Below are positions 11,401 through 22,445 of a stretch of DNA of 64,000 nt, piece after piece (position 1 is the first letter of the stretch; each line of letters opens with the position of its first letter). The notes beneath the pieces are model-generated. The model was given only the letters and a program-made list of their open reading frames with translations. It had not been told where the DNA came from and searched no databases. The stretch spans positions 305,515 through 369,514 of the forward strand of contig JAGFNQ010002306.1 in the NCBI GenBank assembly GCA_024364735.1, written 5' to 3'. The position numbers and the translations under genes were made by a program. Origin of the DNA: Boesenbergia rotunda (Eukaryota > Streptophyta > Magnoliopsida > Zingiberales > Zingiberaceae).

Positions 11401-13381
11401 CTCAGTTACTTGATCTACATCTTCAGAAGTTCTAATAGGACTATATATAAGTGGCCCTTTTCCTTTTACAATGTCAAATGGTATACTCATTCCAGGAAGA
11501 GGGGTAAGGATATCAGAGAACAAGATAACCTACAAGAATGACAATCATAAATAAACTTGATGAGAAACTCAAGATGCAAAGATGTGACCATCCAGGAATG
11601 AAAATTCAGCTGAAAGATTTAGAATTCCTCTCTTAATTTAGTGATTCCATATTAGTGAGAATAACATATGTCAAACAAGATGTTTCATTTATTTGCAGCC
11701 ATCTATAGGGGCCTTTCCCTATTCAGCCATGTTGATGGCAATGTTTTAAGAAATATTAAAAGCAATAGCATGATATTCATGGTTTCCAATAAAACATTGA
11801 TAACATGATAACCCATCTGTCTAGGAATCATCAAGTAAAACCATCATCACCTTCAAAATAAGGAAGAGGCAAGGAAAAAACAAATCGTACAAACTAAGAA
11901 TCTCTTACCCCATCAGGTTTAAAAACCTTCCATGGCTGCAAAGATATTTCAACCACAAGATCAACATTTTCTGATCTTTCTCGAAATGAAGGATATTTTT
12001 CACATAACTGCTGATAACTCTGTGCAAAAAGGAAATTAGAAATGAAATCAGTTTGTACAAGAATCTAAAACACGTAGACATGCATGAAATTGTTGTTTAA
12101 TTGATAGCTTAGTTGATGAATGATTTCCACATTCATTAACAAAATACCAATTAGTAAAGAAAGTCTAAAACAAGTTAAATTTACTCGCATATTCCGATAA
12201 TAATGAATAAATAATATTCTTTTGGCAGATAATCATACACTAGTGCGAATAAATATAATTTATGCATACAGCTTGCCTTTCAGCAATATATAATATTAAC
12301 TATGACAATCACTTCAAAAGTTACCAAGTTGCACTTTTAGGTCCTTGTAACAAAAAGTCAGTTCTAAAAGTTCAGATCATGAATTTAGCTACAGATTCCA
12401 CAAACTAAGTAGTTATTTTGCATCATCATTTTCCAAATAACTGCCTTATCAATTTCCACCAATCTTTTGCCATGTGATGGAAGTAACATACAACATTGAC
12501 CTATGTTGTGGCATCTTAGTCGAACCAATATACTTTTGTTAGTTTGACAATAGGTATCCAATTCAGAAATAGTTGAGTATTCTTTAATTTTGTTCCAATT
12601 AATTGGTCCAAAAACAAATATGCAGGGGTAAATGAAATAATGCCAGTAAAAAAAAGATAAAATAGTATAAGTTCAACGGATCAAGGTTAATAAATGAGCT
12701 TAGCAGGCCGTAGCTGAAACAAAAGAGTGCACTAAACCTGCCTTCATGTACCTCCCAGCTTGTCGCATCAGCCAAACTGGAGGTCTCTCAACTTTCTCAC
12801 CACGAACAGCATTCAGTAAGAGGGGCTCCGCAATGCTTGTAGCTTTTTGTGTTTCTACATACTCTGAAACATTGCAGAGAATCATAGAATACATCTAAAA
12901 CAGGATAACCGACGAGAAAATTATACTTCCTCGCCTACTTTTACAGTTCAGTTCTTTTAAACCGAAAAAAAACTTATCAATTTGTAATATACACATATCA
13001 ATGGGAAGGTTGAGAAGCATATGTTTAATGGCATCTAACCTTTTTATCTGCACAATCAGATAGAACCACAACTCATTGGTCTGTGAATACAAAAAAATTT
13101 CCACGGATATGTAATAATAATAAAAAAGATCATTGTTTTTAAATAAGGAAATACGTATTAGTTCCACAAAAAGACTAAACCCTAATTGAAAAGCTAGGCG
13201 ATGACCGAGAATGAACAGCAAAAACAAACACAGCAGAAGGAATTGAAAATGTTAAAGGCTCGGTACCTCCAACAGCGCATCGGACAGGGAGAACCTTCGA
13301 CTTCGACTGATAACCAAACACCGAATTCCGAACGACAGTGGAAGTCGAAGATAGCGAAATCGGGTAGCCGATACACGACAT
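8434..13381 (-). CDS. HEME: Uroporphyrinogen decarboxylase, chloroplast (six exons)
   Basis: Converts uroporphyrinogen III to coproporphyrinogen III in the plastid heme/chlorophyll pathway. Exons on the minus strand: 13381-13267, 12863-12742, 12019-11909, 11529-11341, 9337-9212 and 8949-8434. Together they are 1179 bases, exactly 392 codons plus stop, matching plant family length (about 390-400). The first about 38 residues are Ser/Thr/Val-rich with little acid, like a transit peptide. Family signatures: RPPVWLMRQAGRYM (65-78, with Arg72 and Arg76 at the substrate-binding positions), FSDILTPLPG (Asp122 equals the catalytic Asp), APFTLASYVVEGGSS (Tyr199), IFDSWATELSP (Ser254) and LNLGHGI (His369). 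All key residues are present. Introns are 403, 722, 379, 2003 and 262 bp. All are GT-AG except the second, which has a GC donor (AAG|GCAGGT); no GT donor there keeps frame. The start is the only ATG in frame with the transit-peptide exon. Looks intact. Confidence 0.95.
9867..10030. repeat. 84-bp diverged tandem duplication in intron 4 of the decarboxylase
   Basis: Two units starting AAGTTAAAATGAC at 9867 and 9951, sharing AATTTTGA, GAATCTATCAA-like and CTTTAA segments but clearly diverged. Confidence 0.7.
10150..10400 (-). pseudogene. Decayed Ty1/copia reverse-transcriptase relic inside intron 4
   Basis: On the minus strand around 10170-10260 a short open stretch reads VLILLLDVDD, resembling the copia polymerase core (hydrophobic run, then Y-V-D-D) with the Tyr replaced by Asp. 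An adjoining segment resembles the region just before that motif. Stops and frame breaks surround it. It probably explains why this intron (2003 bp) is the longest in the gene. Too decayed to assign to a lineage. Confidence 0.45.
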
Positions 13382-13808
13382 CTTCCAATTAGACGACGAG
13401 AGAGGCGACCGCGATGCACGAAATCAAACGCTCCCTCAAAATCCTCGGCAGTCCTCCCACCTCCGGCTCATTTTTTTTTTCAATTGCCGTGAAGACCTGA
13501 CGATAAATGATCTTAAAACCATTAAATAAAGATTAATTACGAACTTACCAAAACACCCTATCGCCGCACCAGATGATCAAGGTTTCAACCGTAACTTCGA
13601 TTTCAATGGGGCGTGTTTAGGTAATCTCACGAAAGTTGTATCTTTCCCGTTCTCTGGCCGGCCAATTAGAATTGAGAAGGCTCTGCTCTATGGATAATGC
13701 CTTACTCTAGCAAGTATCAACACCACCAGAACTCCAGAAGTCTTATCAGTTATGTGCTCTCGCTGAAAAAATAATAAATATTATTAGATAAATATTTAAC
13801 TTTATTTA
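13382..13808. promoter_or_regulatory. Upstream region of the decarboxylase gene
   Basis: The stretch immediately 5' of the minus-strand start must contain its leader and core promoter. I could not identify a convincing TATA box or transcription start, and no gene is visible. Confidence 0.4.
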
Positions 13809-14864
13809 GACCATCTCCTACCCAAACACTATATTTGATATTAATTTCACACTAAAATAATATAATTTCAACACCAAACACTATTTCAACTCCAACTCAC
13901 TCACACTATATCACACCAAAAAATAATATTCATTAGAATATTCTATTTTGTTTTATTCATAATTTAATTATCAACCTATATTTTAATTTAGTCATCTTTT
14001 TATGATAATTATTATATTTAAAATTAATATTTCATTTATAGTTAATAAGTTAATTTTTTTAAATTTTGCATCCAAATAATATATATCAGAATATTATAAA
14101 ATCATACACAATTAGAATAAAATATATTATTAATTTTTATTTAAAATAGAGAATACTTAATTGAAAATATAAAATTATGAAAATCACACACTTATTGATT
14201 ATACATATCAAATTTTTAAATATTTTATTATATATTTTTTAAATTAGTGATATAATTTATAAATGTAATTATAATTAAAATATATTAAATATATTATAAA
14301 TAAAATTTTAAAACAGAGAATACTTAATTGAAAATATAAAATTATGAAAATCACACACTTATTGATTATACATATCAAATTTTTAAATATTTTATTATAT
14401 TTTTTTTAAATTAGTGATATAATTTATAAATGTAATTATACTTAAAATATATTAAATATATTATAAATAAAATTTTTAATAAATTAAATCTTTGTAAATA
14501 TGCATAATAAAATTAAAATATACTATTATATACATTTAATTTATATTTAAAATAAATAATTAATATATTTATAAGGGAAAATAATAATTATAAATTAATT
14601 TTTATTTATGATATTTAATAATATAATATTTAATAATATGTATTATATTTGATTTTATTGATTATATAATATAATAAGATTTTTAAATAAAAAAAATAAA
14701 AAAATTAGAACACCAAATATGGTGTTGAGGAATAGTACATCACCATATTCGGGGATGCATTATCCCACACCAAATTTGGTGTGGAATTTAGTGTATGGGT
14801 TGGAGATGTTTAATATAAATTTTACACTAAATTTGGTATTTTGGTGTATAGGTTGGAGATGCCC
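13809..14864. mobile_element. Non-autonomous PIF/Harbinger-type (Tourist-like) element
   Basis: Bounded by TTA on both sides (13806-13808 and 14865-14867), the expected target duplication. The left terminus begins GACCATCTCCTACCCAAACA; the reverse complement of the right terminus begins GGGCATCTCCAACCTATACA. The 1056-bp interior is AT-rich with no transposase frame. A second copy of the terminal motif (TATGGGTTGGAGATG) lies about 60 bp inside the right end. Confidence 0.7.
14148..14481. repeat. 167-bp tandem duplication inside the Harbinger-type element
   Basis: Two nearly identical units (14148-14314 and 14315-14481) starting AGAGAATACTTAATTG. They differ by a few bases, so the duplication is recent relative to the decayed element ends. 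Confidence 0.9.
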
Positions 14865-14867
14865 TTA

Positions 14868-16255
14868 TAAGGACAAAGTTGTTAAGTTGGGCTTATAAAA
14901 ATTTAAATTTAATTTGAGTTCAATAAAATTTTTAATAAATAAGTTTGAATAAACTTGATAAGTAAAGAGATAGTTTGACTATAATTAAATTGGATGGTTC
15001 TAATGCTAGGTCCGTTACTTTAACGGGTTATTTTAAAGTCAATCTTATAGATATGAAAGGAAGATTAATTTAAATACATAAATATTAAATATAATATGAG
15101 GTGAAATTAAAAAACTAACCCTTAACTATTACACGAGAAATATTATGGCTTCATTGCCTGCACTACACCCAAGAAACCTATTAGTCAGCTCACTGATTTA
15201 TACTTGATGGAGAAAAATTAATGCCAATGATTAATTATTCAAATTGTTACTTATAATTATAATGAGAAATATAATTGAATAATAAAAAAAAACTTCAAAC
15301 TCTATTGACACGTTTATTTTGCAATAATATGAAAATCTAAATGACAAGCGTTTTTAAATCTATTTTTCATAAGAAGAAAAATTCCTTATAATATATCATA
15401 ATTTAGACTTAAATTTTAAATTTTTTGATTATCTAACCTAACCCTTGCACATTAATATATTATAAAAAAGTTAAGAATCAAGCTTCCATCACAGTATTAA
15501 TATATTTTATGTATGATTGTTTTCATCTCACTTTTATGTGTGATTAATGACGCAACCAACATCTTCAATTTTCCTAGTTGATCTTGTTTTGTGACTATAT
15601 TTTCTGAAATCTACTATTCCTCGATATGTTCTGTGGGGTTGGATTGATCACCCTAGTTCATTGTATCTGATCCAACATCCTATTCCTCGATATGTCGAAT
15701 GACAAACAAAAGAAAGTTTTTTTTAAATTTGGGATCAATATATAAACTTAAAAATTACTAACCGATGAATTTAACTCAATATATAATCTTAAAATTTGCT
15801 GAGCTGAAAGCTTAAAAACTACTGAACTGCTATACTGGGAGCTCAATGAAACCCAGCCCTAAGTACGTCATTGTTTGTGATAATTAGGCTAGATGGCTTC
15901 TGATATGTGTGAATTACTATAAGGATAAAAGTTAAACTGTCATTATTTCTTTCATAAAAGATAAATAATTTTCCTCCTAATTCATTTATAGGATGCAGCA
16001 CAATGACTAAACGTCACTCTTAATTTATAAAAGCATTAAAGCACATTTTTTCCTTTGTCTTTCAGTAGTTTAAGCACAGTAAAATCTCAAGATCGCGTAG
16101 TTACCTTTTTGCCCTTCCCGCTGCCCACAAAAGTATATTTTTTATGAAATATTGAATAATGCAAATTTCTGGGGAACCATCCGTTTCAATATAAGAGCAA
16201 AATTTTATGGTTCGTTCACGTTAGAAAATAGTCCTCGGGATTGGGATGCTTAGTG
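14868..16255. other. Intergenic, no feature recognised
   Basis: AT-rich sequence without a supportable coding region, RNA gene or repeat structure. Confidence 0.6.
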
Positions 16256-16263
16256 CGTTATAG

Positions 16264-17154
16264 CAAGGTTCCGAAAATCGGACCGGACATTGAACCGGTC
16301 GAGATAAGGATTCAGAGGTTCAACCGGTTTAATCGGGGTTCAACTGAGATATAACCGATATATAATAAAGTATGTATTTATATAAATATATGAAACTAAT
16401 GACTTATCCAACTATTTTTTTCATGATTGGATCAATTAGGTCGAGCATGTGATATGTTTTTGTTAGCAACTCAACACGGTATTCTTGAAAAAAATAGTTA
16501 GTTTCAAAAAAAATTCAAATTTAAAACCATTGGGTTCAAGAAATCTGGATACGAATTGAAAAATCTTATTAGAAGTTAAAATTTTATCACGATAGCATTT
16601 GTTCACCAATAAACACTTAAACAGAGGACACTAGCAAAGCACATGCAAAATCACTTTTCCAAATATGTCATATGCTAGCTGCCTTTGTATGCTAGCACGA
16701 CAACGCAACGAGGCTGGCAACGGGATGAGGCTAGTGGAGGCAGGGCGATGTGACGAGGCTGATGGAGACGGGGCGACGCGGCGAGGCTGGTGGAGGCGGG
16801 GCGACGCAGCGAGAGACTAGCGGTGGTGGCTCTCTTGCAAGCAAATAACAGGTTTGTTCGTTTGAGATTTTGGATGAAAGTAAACTAGGTTTTTGATATT
16901 TTATTTTTCAATTTTCATTTATTAGTAAGAAAATAAAACTACAAAAGGGGGGGAAAAAAATCAAAAAATCAAAAATAAAATAAACCAAACCAGTTTGACC
17001 GGTTTGCTCGGTTCACCGATTCTCGCCCGGTTCAAAACGGTTTGTACATGATTCTTGAGTAGCCGGTTTTTAGAGTCAACTCGGATCGAAAATTTGACCA
17101 GTTCCCGATTCAATCGGTCCGACTGGCCAGTCCGGTTCGATTTTCAGAACACTG
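16264..17154. mobile_element. Non-autonomous hAT-type element
   Basis: An 8-bp target duplication with one mismatch flanks it: CGTTATAG (16256-16263) and CGTTAGAG (17155-17162). The termini are inverted repeats beginning CAAGGTTCCGAAAATCGGAC on the left and CAGTGTTCTGAAAATCGAAC when the right end is reverse-complemented. CA-starting ends with an 8-bp duplication are characteristic of hAT elements. At 891 bp with no transposase, it must be non-autonomous. Subterminal regions are rich in AACCGG/CCGGTT words, typical of transposase-binding repeats. Confidence 0.82.
16690..16845. repeat. GC-rich degenerate repeat inside the hAT-type element
   Basis: About four degenerate units built around GACGAGGCTGGTGGAGGCGGG-like words, in an otherwise AT-rich element. 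It could be a captured host segment or a local expansion; no frame is convincing. Confidence 0.5.
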
Positions 17155-17162
17155 CGTTAGAG

Positions 17163-17584
17163 GATGATAAATTTATTAAAATAAGATAGGATTAATTTGT
17201 GATAAATATATCTTCAGATAAAAAAAACTTTCTCTATCTTATACCTATTTGAGAATCGGCTATAAACTAATTTGATGATTTATTTTTTTCTATAATATAA
17301 AGATAAATTGTGAAGATCACTTAGAGCATTTGATTGAGGATTATTTTTAATAATCTTAGTTATCCATTCAAGTTATCAATGAAAGTCTTATTTGGTTTAG
17401 ATAATCAGCGATTTCTAAATAATTATTCATGCCCAACACGTTAGCAAAAGGAGCATGCAACCCAGAATCGGAAAACCTTACAAAAACTTTAGATTTCGAG
17501 GTTATAAAACTTTTCTTTTCAAAATTATCCTCCAACATTTATATTTAAGACAAAAATAATCATCATAATTATTTATTAAATTCC
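17163..17584. other. Intergenic, no feature recognised
   Basis: AT-rich stretch between the hAT-type element and the GTCGGC-rich block. Confidence 0.6.
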
Positions 17585-17965
17585 GGAGGGATTATTCGCG
17601 CCTCGTGGTCGGCGATGACAGTCGGCTGTCGTCGTCGGTCGATTGCCGTTGTTGTCGCCGTCGCCGGCCGACTGTCGTCACCGTCACCAGCTAGCTGCGA
17701 TCGGTGGTTGACGTCAACAGCCGACGACCGGTGGTCGGCGTTGACAACCGGCCGACAACTACCAACGATCAACACTAATGGTCGGTGGTCGACGCCGACA
17801 GCCGACTAGCAACCGCCGGCGATCAGTGTTGAACGTCGGCTGTCGGTGCCAACTGCCGATAGTCGGTCATCGATGTTGGACGTCAGCTGCCTACACGGAC
17901 ATCGACGATCGACGTCAACACTGACTCCGACATCGGAGATGCCAACGTCGACGTCGGTGTCGCTG
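17585..17965. repeat. GTCGGC/GCCGAC low-complexity block
   Basis: About 380 bp dominated by permutations of GTCGGC, GTCGAC and their complements on both strands, with sharp edges into AT-rich DNA. Open frames on both strands here are by-products of the composition. Confidence 0.7.
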
Positions 17966-18022
17966 ACGAATGCTTTTTTAATTTAATATTTTAATTAAAA
18001 TTTTAATAAATTAAATAGAGAA

Positions 18023-19856
18023 TGTCACGCCTCCAGAGGCACATGCTTACTCGAAAATCGGGCAGCATCTCCCCTGTACGGCAGACAAGTAGGGACAAAT
18101 AATACATAATCTCCGCACCAATCTAACTCAGCCACAAGTGGTTGGCATCATAACAAAAGACAATACATAACCACGCAGTTTATAATAATTTGATGGCTCA
18201 GGCATCATAAACAAAAAAAAACCTACATACCAAAGAAAATTCAAATGTATCCATAATAACGATAAAACCAGTCCGATACTTGATAAATGAATACGAAACT
18301 CACAAGGTGCAGAAAATAAAACAACTACGACTAAATACCCAAAACGACTACACCGGGGGACTGGCTACTGGATCCTCTCCTGGCTCCAAGAATGCAACTA
18401 CCTGCTATCTGAAACAAAAAGACGAAGTAGGGGTGGTGAGTCCGGGTGGACTCTGCAGGTATATGATTAGACAAATAGCATGACATAATAAAATTAGAAC
18501 AAGTAGAGAAAACAACAAGCACAGTCTCTAAGAAACATAAGAATACCTAAACCTGTATAACATATAAAACAACATGACATAAAATAAAATGACAACTAAA
18601 TATATACGAAAAATCTCATGATATCACAATATCAAAACATACATGCATGTCAACCAAATGTAGATGCTGGGGAGCCAACTGCTCCAAACCCCGAAATAAA
18701 AGGGGAGCTATCAACAGCTCTAATGCTGGGAGCCAACTGCTCCAAACCCCGAAATAAATGGAGAGCTATCAACAACTCTAATACTGGGAAGTCAACTGCT
18801 CCAAACCCCCTAATAAAGAGGGAGCTATCAACAGTTCTAATACTGGGGATCCAACTGCTCCAAACTCCGAAATAAAGGGGGAGCTATCAACAACTCTAAT
18901 GTTCCTCTAAAATAACAGTAAGGGTGTCACTGTTTGCCAACAACTCCAACATGTGTCACATAACAGGACAGTTGCTTGCACTTTAGCAACTACCATGACA
19001 ACAAGCATTTGAGTGAACTGAGCAACACGACTTAATCAAAGGAAAGTCAATAGTCGTTAGTGTGCAACGTGAAGACATGGTGCATAATACAAGATGCACA
19101 AACAATCGGAAAACAACGATGCGAATAAACAACAAATATCAGAAACCAACTAAGAACCAACCAGAAGCCAACCAGAAACCAACGAACATGCAACTAAACT
19201 ACTAGGTAGGATAATTCTAATACCAAATAAATCTAATTGTGTATAATGAACCTCTAAGTACTCGCGTACAAGCAGTACTTTACAGAACAGAAATTCAATG
19301 GAGAAAAAGTATCAACGATGATGTTAAAATAACAACCGACAAAGAACAAGGTCAAGCAACCTATTTAGACATAAAATAACCATGCTTTAAGATAAAAGAA
19401 CTACTTGAGTACAAAGGAGAAGTACTCGCCTTATAATTGTAGAAGTCCGTAAACGAGAATCTTCCACGACCAACCAAACGAAGGTCCAATGAATGCGCCG
19501 ACCACAACTTTGGATCGGGAAGAAGAAACCAACAGTGATCCCACGGCGACGACAGCGATGAAAGGAAGGAAACGAGAAGTAGTTGACATCAACAACCAGG
19601 GAGTCGCGAGGGAGGAGAAGGAGAAGAAAACTGAGAGGAAGCGGTGGCGGTTTCGACGGCGTTTGCTCGCTACGACGTCGGGCAGAACTGAAGGGGATCG
19701 AGAGAAAGAAAACTGATTTGGGTAGAGGGCTTTTAGGATTTTTAATATTGTTTTGGCATTTTACAAATAAGACCTCCAAGTTCAGTAAATTCCAACCAGA
19801 TCCCTAATTTGCAAAATTTTTCGTTTAACCCCCTAATTTTTTTTCGGTATTCAACA
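18023..19856 (-). repeat. 3' LTR of gypsy element G1
   Basis: Starts TGTCACGCC and ends ATTCAACA, with TG...CA ends. A polypurine tract on the minus strand (GTGGGGGAGAA) abuts its right end, and gypsy integrase lies just beyond. The start resembles the LTR of element G2 (TGTCACGCC, then AAAATCGG.CAGCA and TCCCCTGT), so the two families are related. The partner LTR is outside the window. Confidence 0.75.
18664..18902. repeat. About 59-bp tandem array in the G1 LTR
   Basis: Four units spaced 58-59 bp, each with CTGGG, CCAACTGCTCCAAAC, GAAATAAA and GAGCTATCAACA. They diverge by several substitutions. Confidence 0.85.
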
Positions 19857-19870
19857 TTCTCCCCCACTAA
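19857..19870 (-). other. Polypurine tract of G1
   Basis: The minus strand reads AGTGGGGGAGAA immediately before the LTR terminus: the plus-strand priming site expected at the inner edge of a 3' LTR. A matching tract adjoins the left LTR of G2. Confidence 0.7.
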
Positions 19871-20032
19871 TAAAAATTTGGTCCCCAAATTTCGTTAGTG
19901 AACCACAATAAATTTTAGTCAACCACAATAGGTACTAGTCGACCACAACAGGTATCAACAACTCAAGTATTATATATAAATACTGAATGCAACTCAGAAT
20001 GCAACTCAAAATGCAACTCAACCATACGCACC

Positions 20033-20744
20033 TCAAGTAAATAGATAAGGGTAGCGAGCTTTGATCGTATCCTCGAGCTCCCAAGTAGCTTCCTCATCAG
20101 AGTAGTGCTGCCAACCAACTTTGACCAACTGAACTATTTTGTTCCTCAACCGATGCTCCTTGGGGTGCAGAATCCGCATAGGCACCTCGTCATCGGTCGC
20201 GTCTGGCTGAAGTGTGACTGACACCTCCGATAACATATGTGCAGGATCTGGTACATATTTCCTCAACATGGAAACATGAAACACGTCATGAACTCCAGCC
20301 AAAGATGGTGGTAATGTCAGACGATACGTTACTGCTCCAATCCGCTCCAAAATCTGGAAAGGCCCAATGTAGCATGGAGCAAGCTTACCTCGCAAACCAA
20401 ACCTCTTCACGCCTTTCGTGGGTGACACTCGTAAAAACACGTGATCGCTCACGGAGAACTCCAAGGGGCTGACGATTCTGAGCCTCTGACAGCTTGCGTC
20501 TGATAATACGAACTAGTTCTGCGTCATGCTGAAAACTCTGAGAACCTAACAACTGAGATTCCCCAACCTCCTCCCAGAGGGTGGGTGTCCTGCAAGTTCT
20601 ACCATACAACGCCTCGAAAGGTGTCATCTGAATAGCCGAATGATAGCTATTATTATCGGCAAACTCAACCAAATGCAGGTGATCCTCCCAGTTGCCTCCA
20701 AAGTTCATAACGTAGAATCTCAACAAATCCTCTAGCGTCTGAAT
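20033..20744 (-). pseudogene. Ty3/gypsy integrase fragment of G1
   Basis: Two overlapping minus-strand frames give the later part of a chromovirus-like integrase: TIQTLEDLLRFYV, GGNWEDHLHLVEFADNNSYH, ALYGRTCRTPT, then after a frame shift DHVFLRVSPTKGVKRFG, GPFQILERIGAVTYRL, VHDVFHVSMLRKYVPDP and EEATWELEDTIKARYPYLF. The last resembles the terminal tail common in this lineage. A few residues are missing at the frame break near 20460. The upstream part of pol is removed by the E1 insertion at 20745; a reverse-transcriptase piece of probably the same element lies at 51101-51478. Confidence 0.88.
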
Positions 20745-20837
20745 TGTTAATGCAGTCTGACCTGATTGTTGTTTTGATGTTGACACCGATTTAAGTTCAG
20801 TTGAGTGAGAATTTAGATCAGATAGTTAAGTTCGGAT

Positions 20838-21080
20838 TAAGTGTACTGGTCAGAGAGGGCTCGGTAGCTCGTTCTCTGGACCGGGATGAGTCAAAGAGGG
20901 CTTGGTAGCTCGTTCTCTGGACTCTGGTCGGAGAGGGCTCGGTAGCTCGTTCTCCGGACTTTGGTCAGAGAGGGTTCGGTAGCTCGTTCTCTGGACCGAA
21001 CTTTGGTTAGAGAGGGCTCAGTAGCTCGTTCTTCGGACTAGACTGAGTCAAAGAGGGCAAAGGAGCCTGTTCTCTGGACT
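20838..21080. repeat. Tandem array in the E1 LTR
   Basis: About six irregular units containing AGAGGGCTCGGTAGCTCGTT and TCTCTGGAC. It occupies the same LTR position as the different arrays in E2 and E3. Confidence 0.75.
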
Positions 21081-21149
21081 CAGGGTCTAACTTGAGTTAG
21101 TCATGGTCAGAATTAGCCATGAATTAATCAAATGATCAAAGTAAAGTTG

Positions 21150-21640
21150 GATGGATCGGTCCAAAATCCGATCAGGGAGTTGGCATAAACTCTCTTGATA
21201 GTAGATCAGTCACAAGACCAATCCAGGATGTCTGATCGGTCTGTTGACCGATCCAAAAAGCTTCTGAGGAAACAGAAGATTTTTTGAACGGTCTGGTGAT
21301 CGATCAGCAAACATTCTGTGTGGTCACAAAAAGATTATGATCGATTAATGGATCGATCACAAGAATCTTTGATCGGTCAATACGACCGATCAGAACAGGC
21401 CTGGACCGATCAGGATGGATCTTGATCGGTCATGCACTTGCCTAATCGGTCACCTTGACCGATCAGGTGCTTTGACTGAAATTCCAGTGAGTTTAGGGAT
21501 CGGTCTGGTGACCGATCCCCTGTCTCTGATTGGTTAGTGAGACAGATCAGAACATCACTGGATCAATCAGGATAGAGTCTGATTGGTCAGGAGGTTGTCT
21601 GATCGGTCAAGGTGACCGATCAACACGTCTGAACTTTAAT
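21150..21640. repeat. Palindrome cluster (GATCGGTC...GACCGATC) in the E1 LTR
   Basis: Numerous copies and half-copies of GATCGGTC and GACCGATC, many arranged as imperfect hairpins with 3-5 base loops. Several are eroded to GATTGGTC-type variants, as expected from C-to-T decay. Confidence 0.85.
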
Positions 21641-22391
21641 TCAAATTGTTGTAAGTGCAGTTCTGATTTCTGATTTGGTTCGCTAATGAATCTGTAAGTG
21701 TGCAGATAACACAGAGCTTTGAAATTCAAATGAAGGAGCAAGAAGAAGGTTCAAGGGTGACTTTGGTGCTATTTTGTTTGATACACATTTGCAGGTTTCA
21801 ACGGTACCTGACCTAAAGCTTCAGCTGAAGAGGATAACTTCAGTATGCTGAGAGCTCAGAAGGGGTCAGTGGGTGACGACACCTGTATGTGTGCAGAAGA
21901 AAGACTTAAGAAGAAGAAGTTGCGAAGCAGAGGAGGACAACAGAGAATGGTGATTAGAAAACCTGCGGAGCGTTTTGCTGTTGAGTTGTTGGTGTGCTCT
22001 GCATTTTTCTTCTTGATCTTTCTGCTTACTACTGGTGCTTGTGCTTAAGGTGGTGTGCATCTGTTGTAAGCTTCCTTCTCTAGTCTCTTGTGCTTCACTT
22101 GATATACTTCTGAGACATTTGTGGAGAGGTTACTCCACCGAGAAGGAGGAAGTTTTTAGCCGGATTCATTCCGGGGCCTGATCTGCCAAAGATCAAGGGA
22201 TCGCCCACCTCATGGGCACGCCAAGGAGTAGGGGCAAGTTATCCTCGAACCTTGTAAACACTGTATTAGTCTCTATTTTAGGTTATTTCTGCTTTGTTTG
22301 TTTTCCGCTGCTAATCTGAGTGTAGGAAGAAGCGAGTTTTGGTGGGTGGCTATTCACACCCCCTTTCTAGCCATCCTAAGATCCTAATAAG

Positions 22392-22403
22392 TGGTATCAG
22401 AGC
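22392..22403 (+). other. Primer-binding site of E1 (initiator tRNA-Met type)
   Basis: TGGTATCAGAGC, the standard complement to the 3' end of plant initiator tRNA-Met, lies two bases after the 5' LTR. Confidence 0.9.
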
Positions 22404-22445
22404 AAGGTTCTCTTTCAACCGGATTAACATCCTAAGAGCAAGAAG

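Larger units (their letters stand above)
20745..22389 (+). repeat. 5' LTR of copia element E1
   Basis: Starts TGTTAATGCAGTCTGACC and ends just before a tRNA-Met-type primer-binding site. It contains a tandem array built on GAGAGGGCTCGGTAGCTCGTT (about 20840-21080) and a field of GATCGGTC/GACCGATC palindromes (about 21150-21640). The terminal CA has decayed (AATA). The matching 3' LTR was lost when E1 was truncated. Confidence 0.85.

Noticed and set aside
13201..13392. Plus-strand frame at the start of the decarboxylase gene
   Set aside because: Antisense of the transit-peptide exon.
18280..18875. Plus-strand frames in the G1 LTR, one through the 59-bp array
   Set aside because: Products of repeats in a non-coding LTR.
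22392..22403. TGGTATCAGAGC motifs as possible tRNA fragments
   Set aside because: They are retrotransposon primer-binding sites next to LTR ends; no cloverleaf surrounds them.
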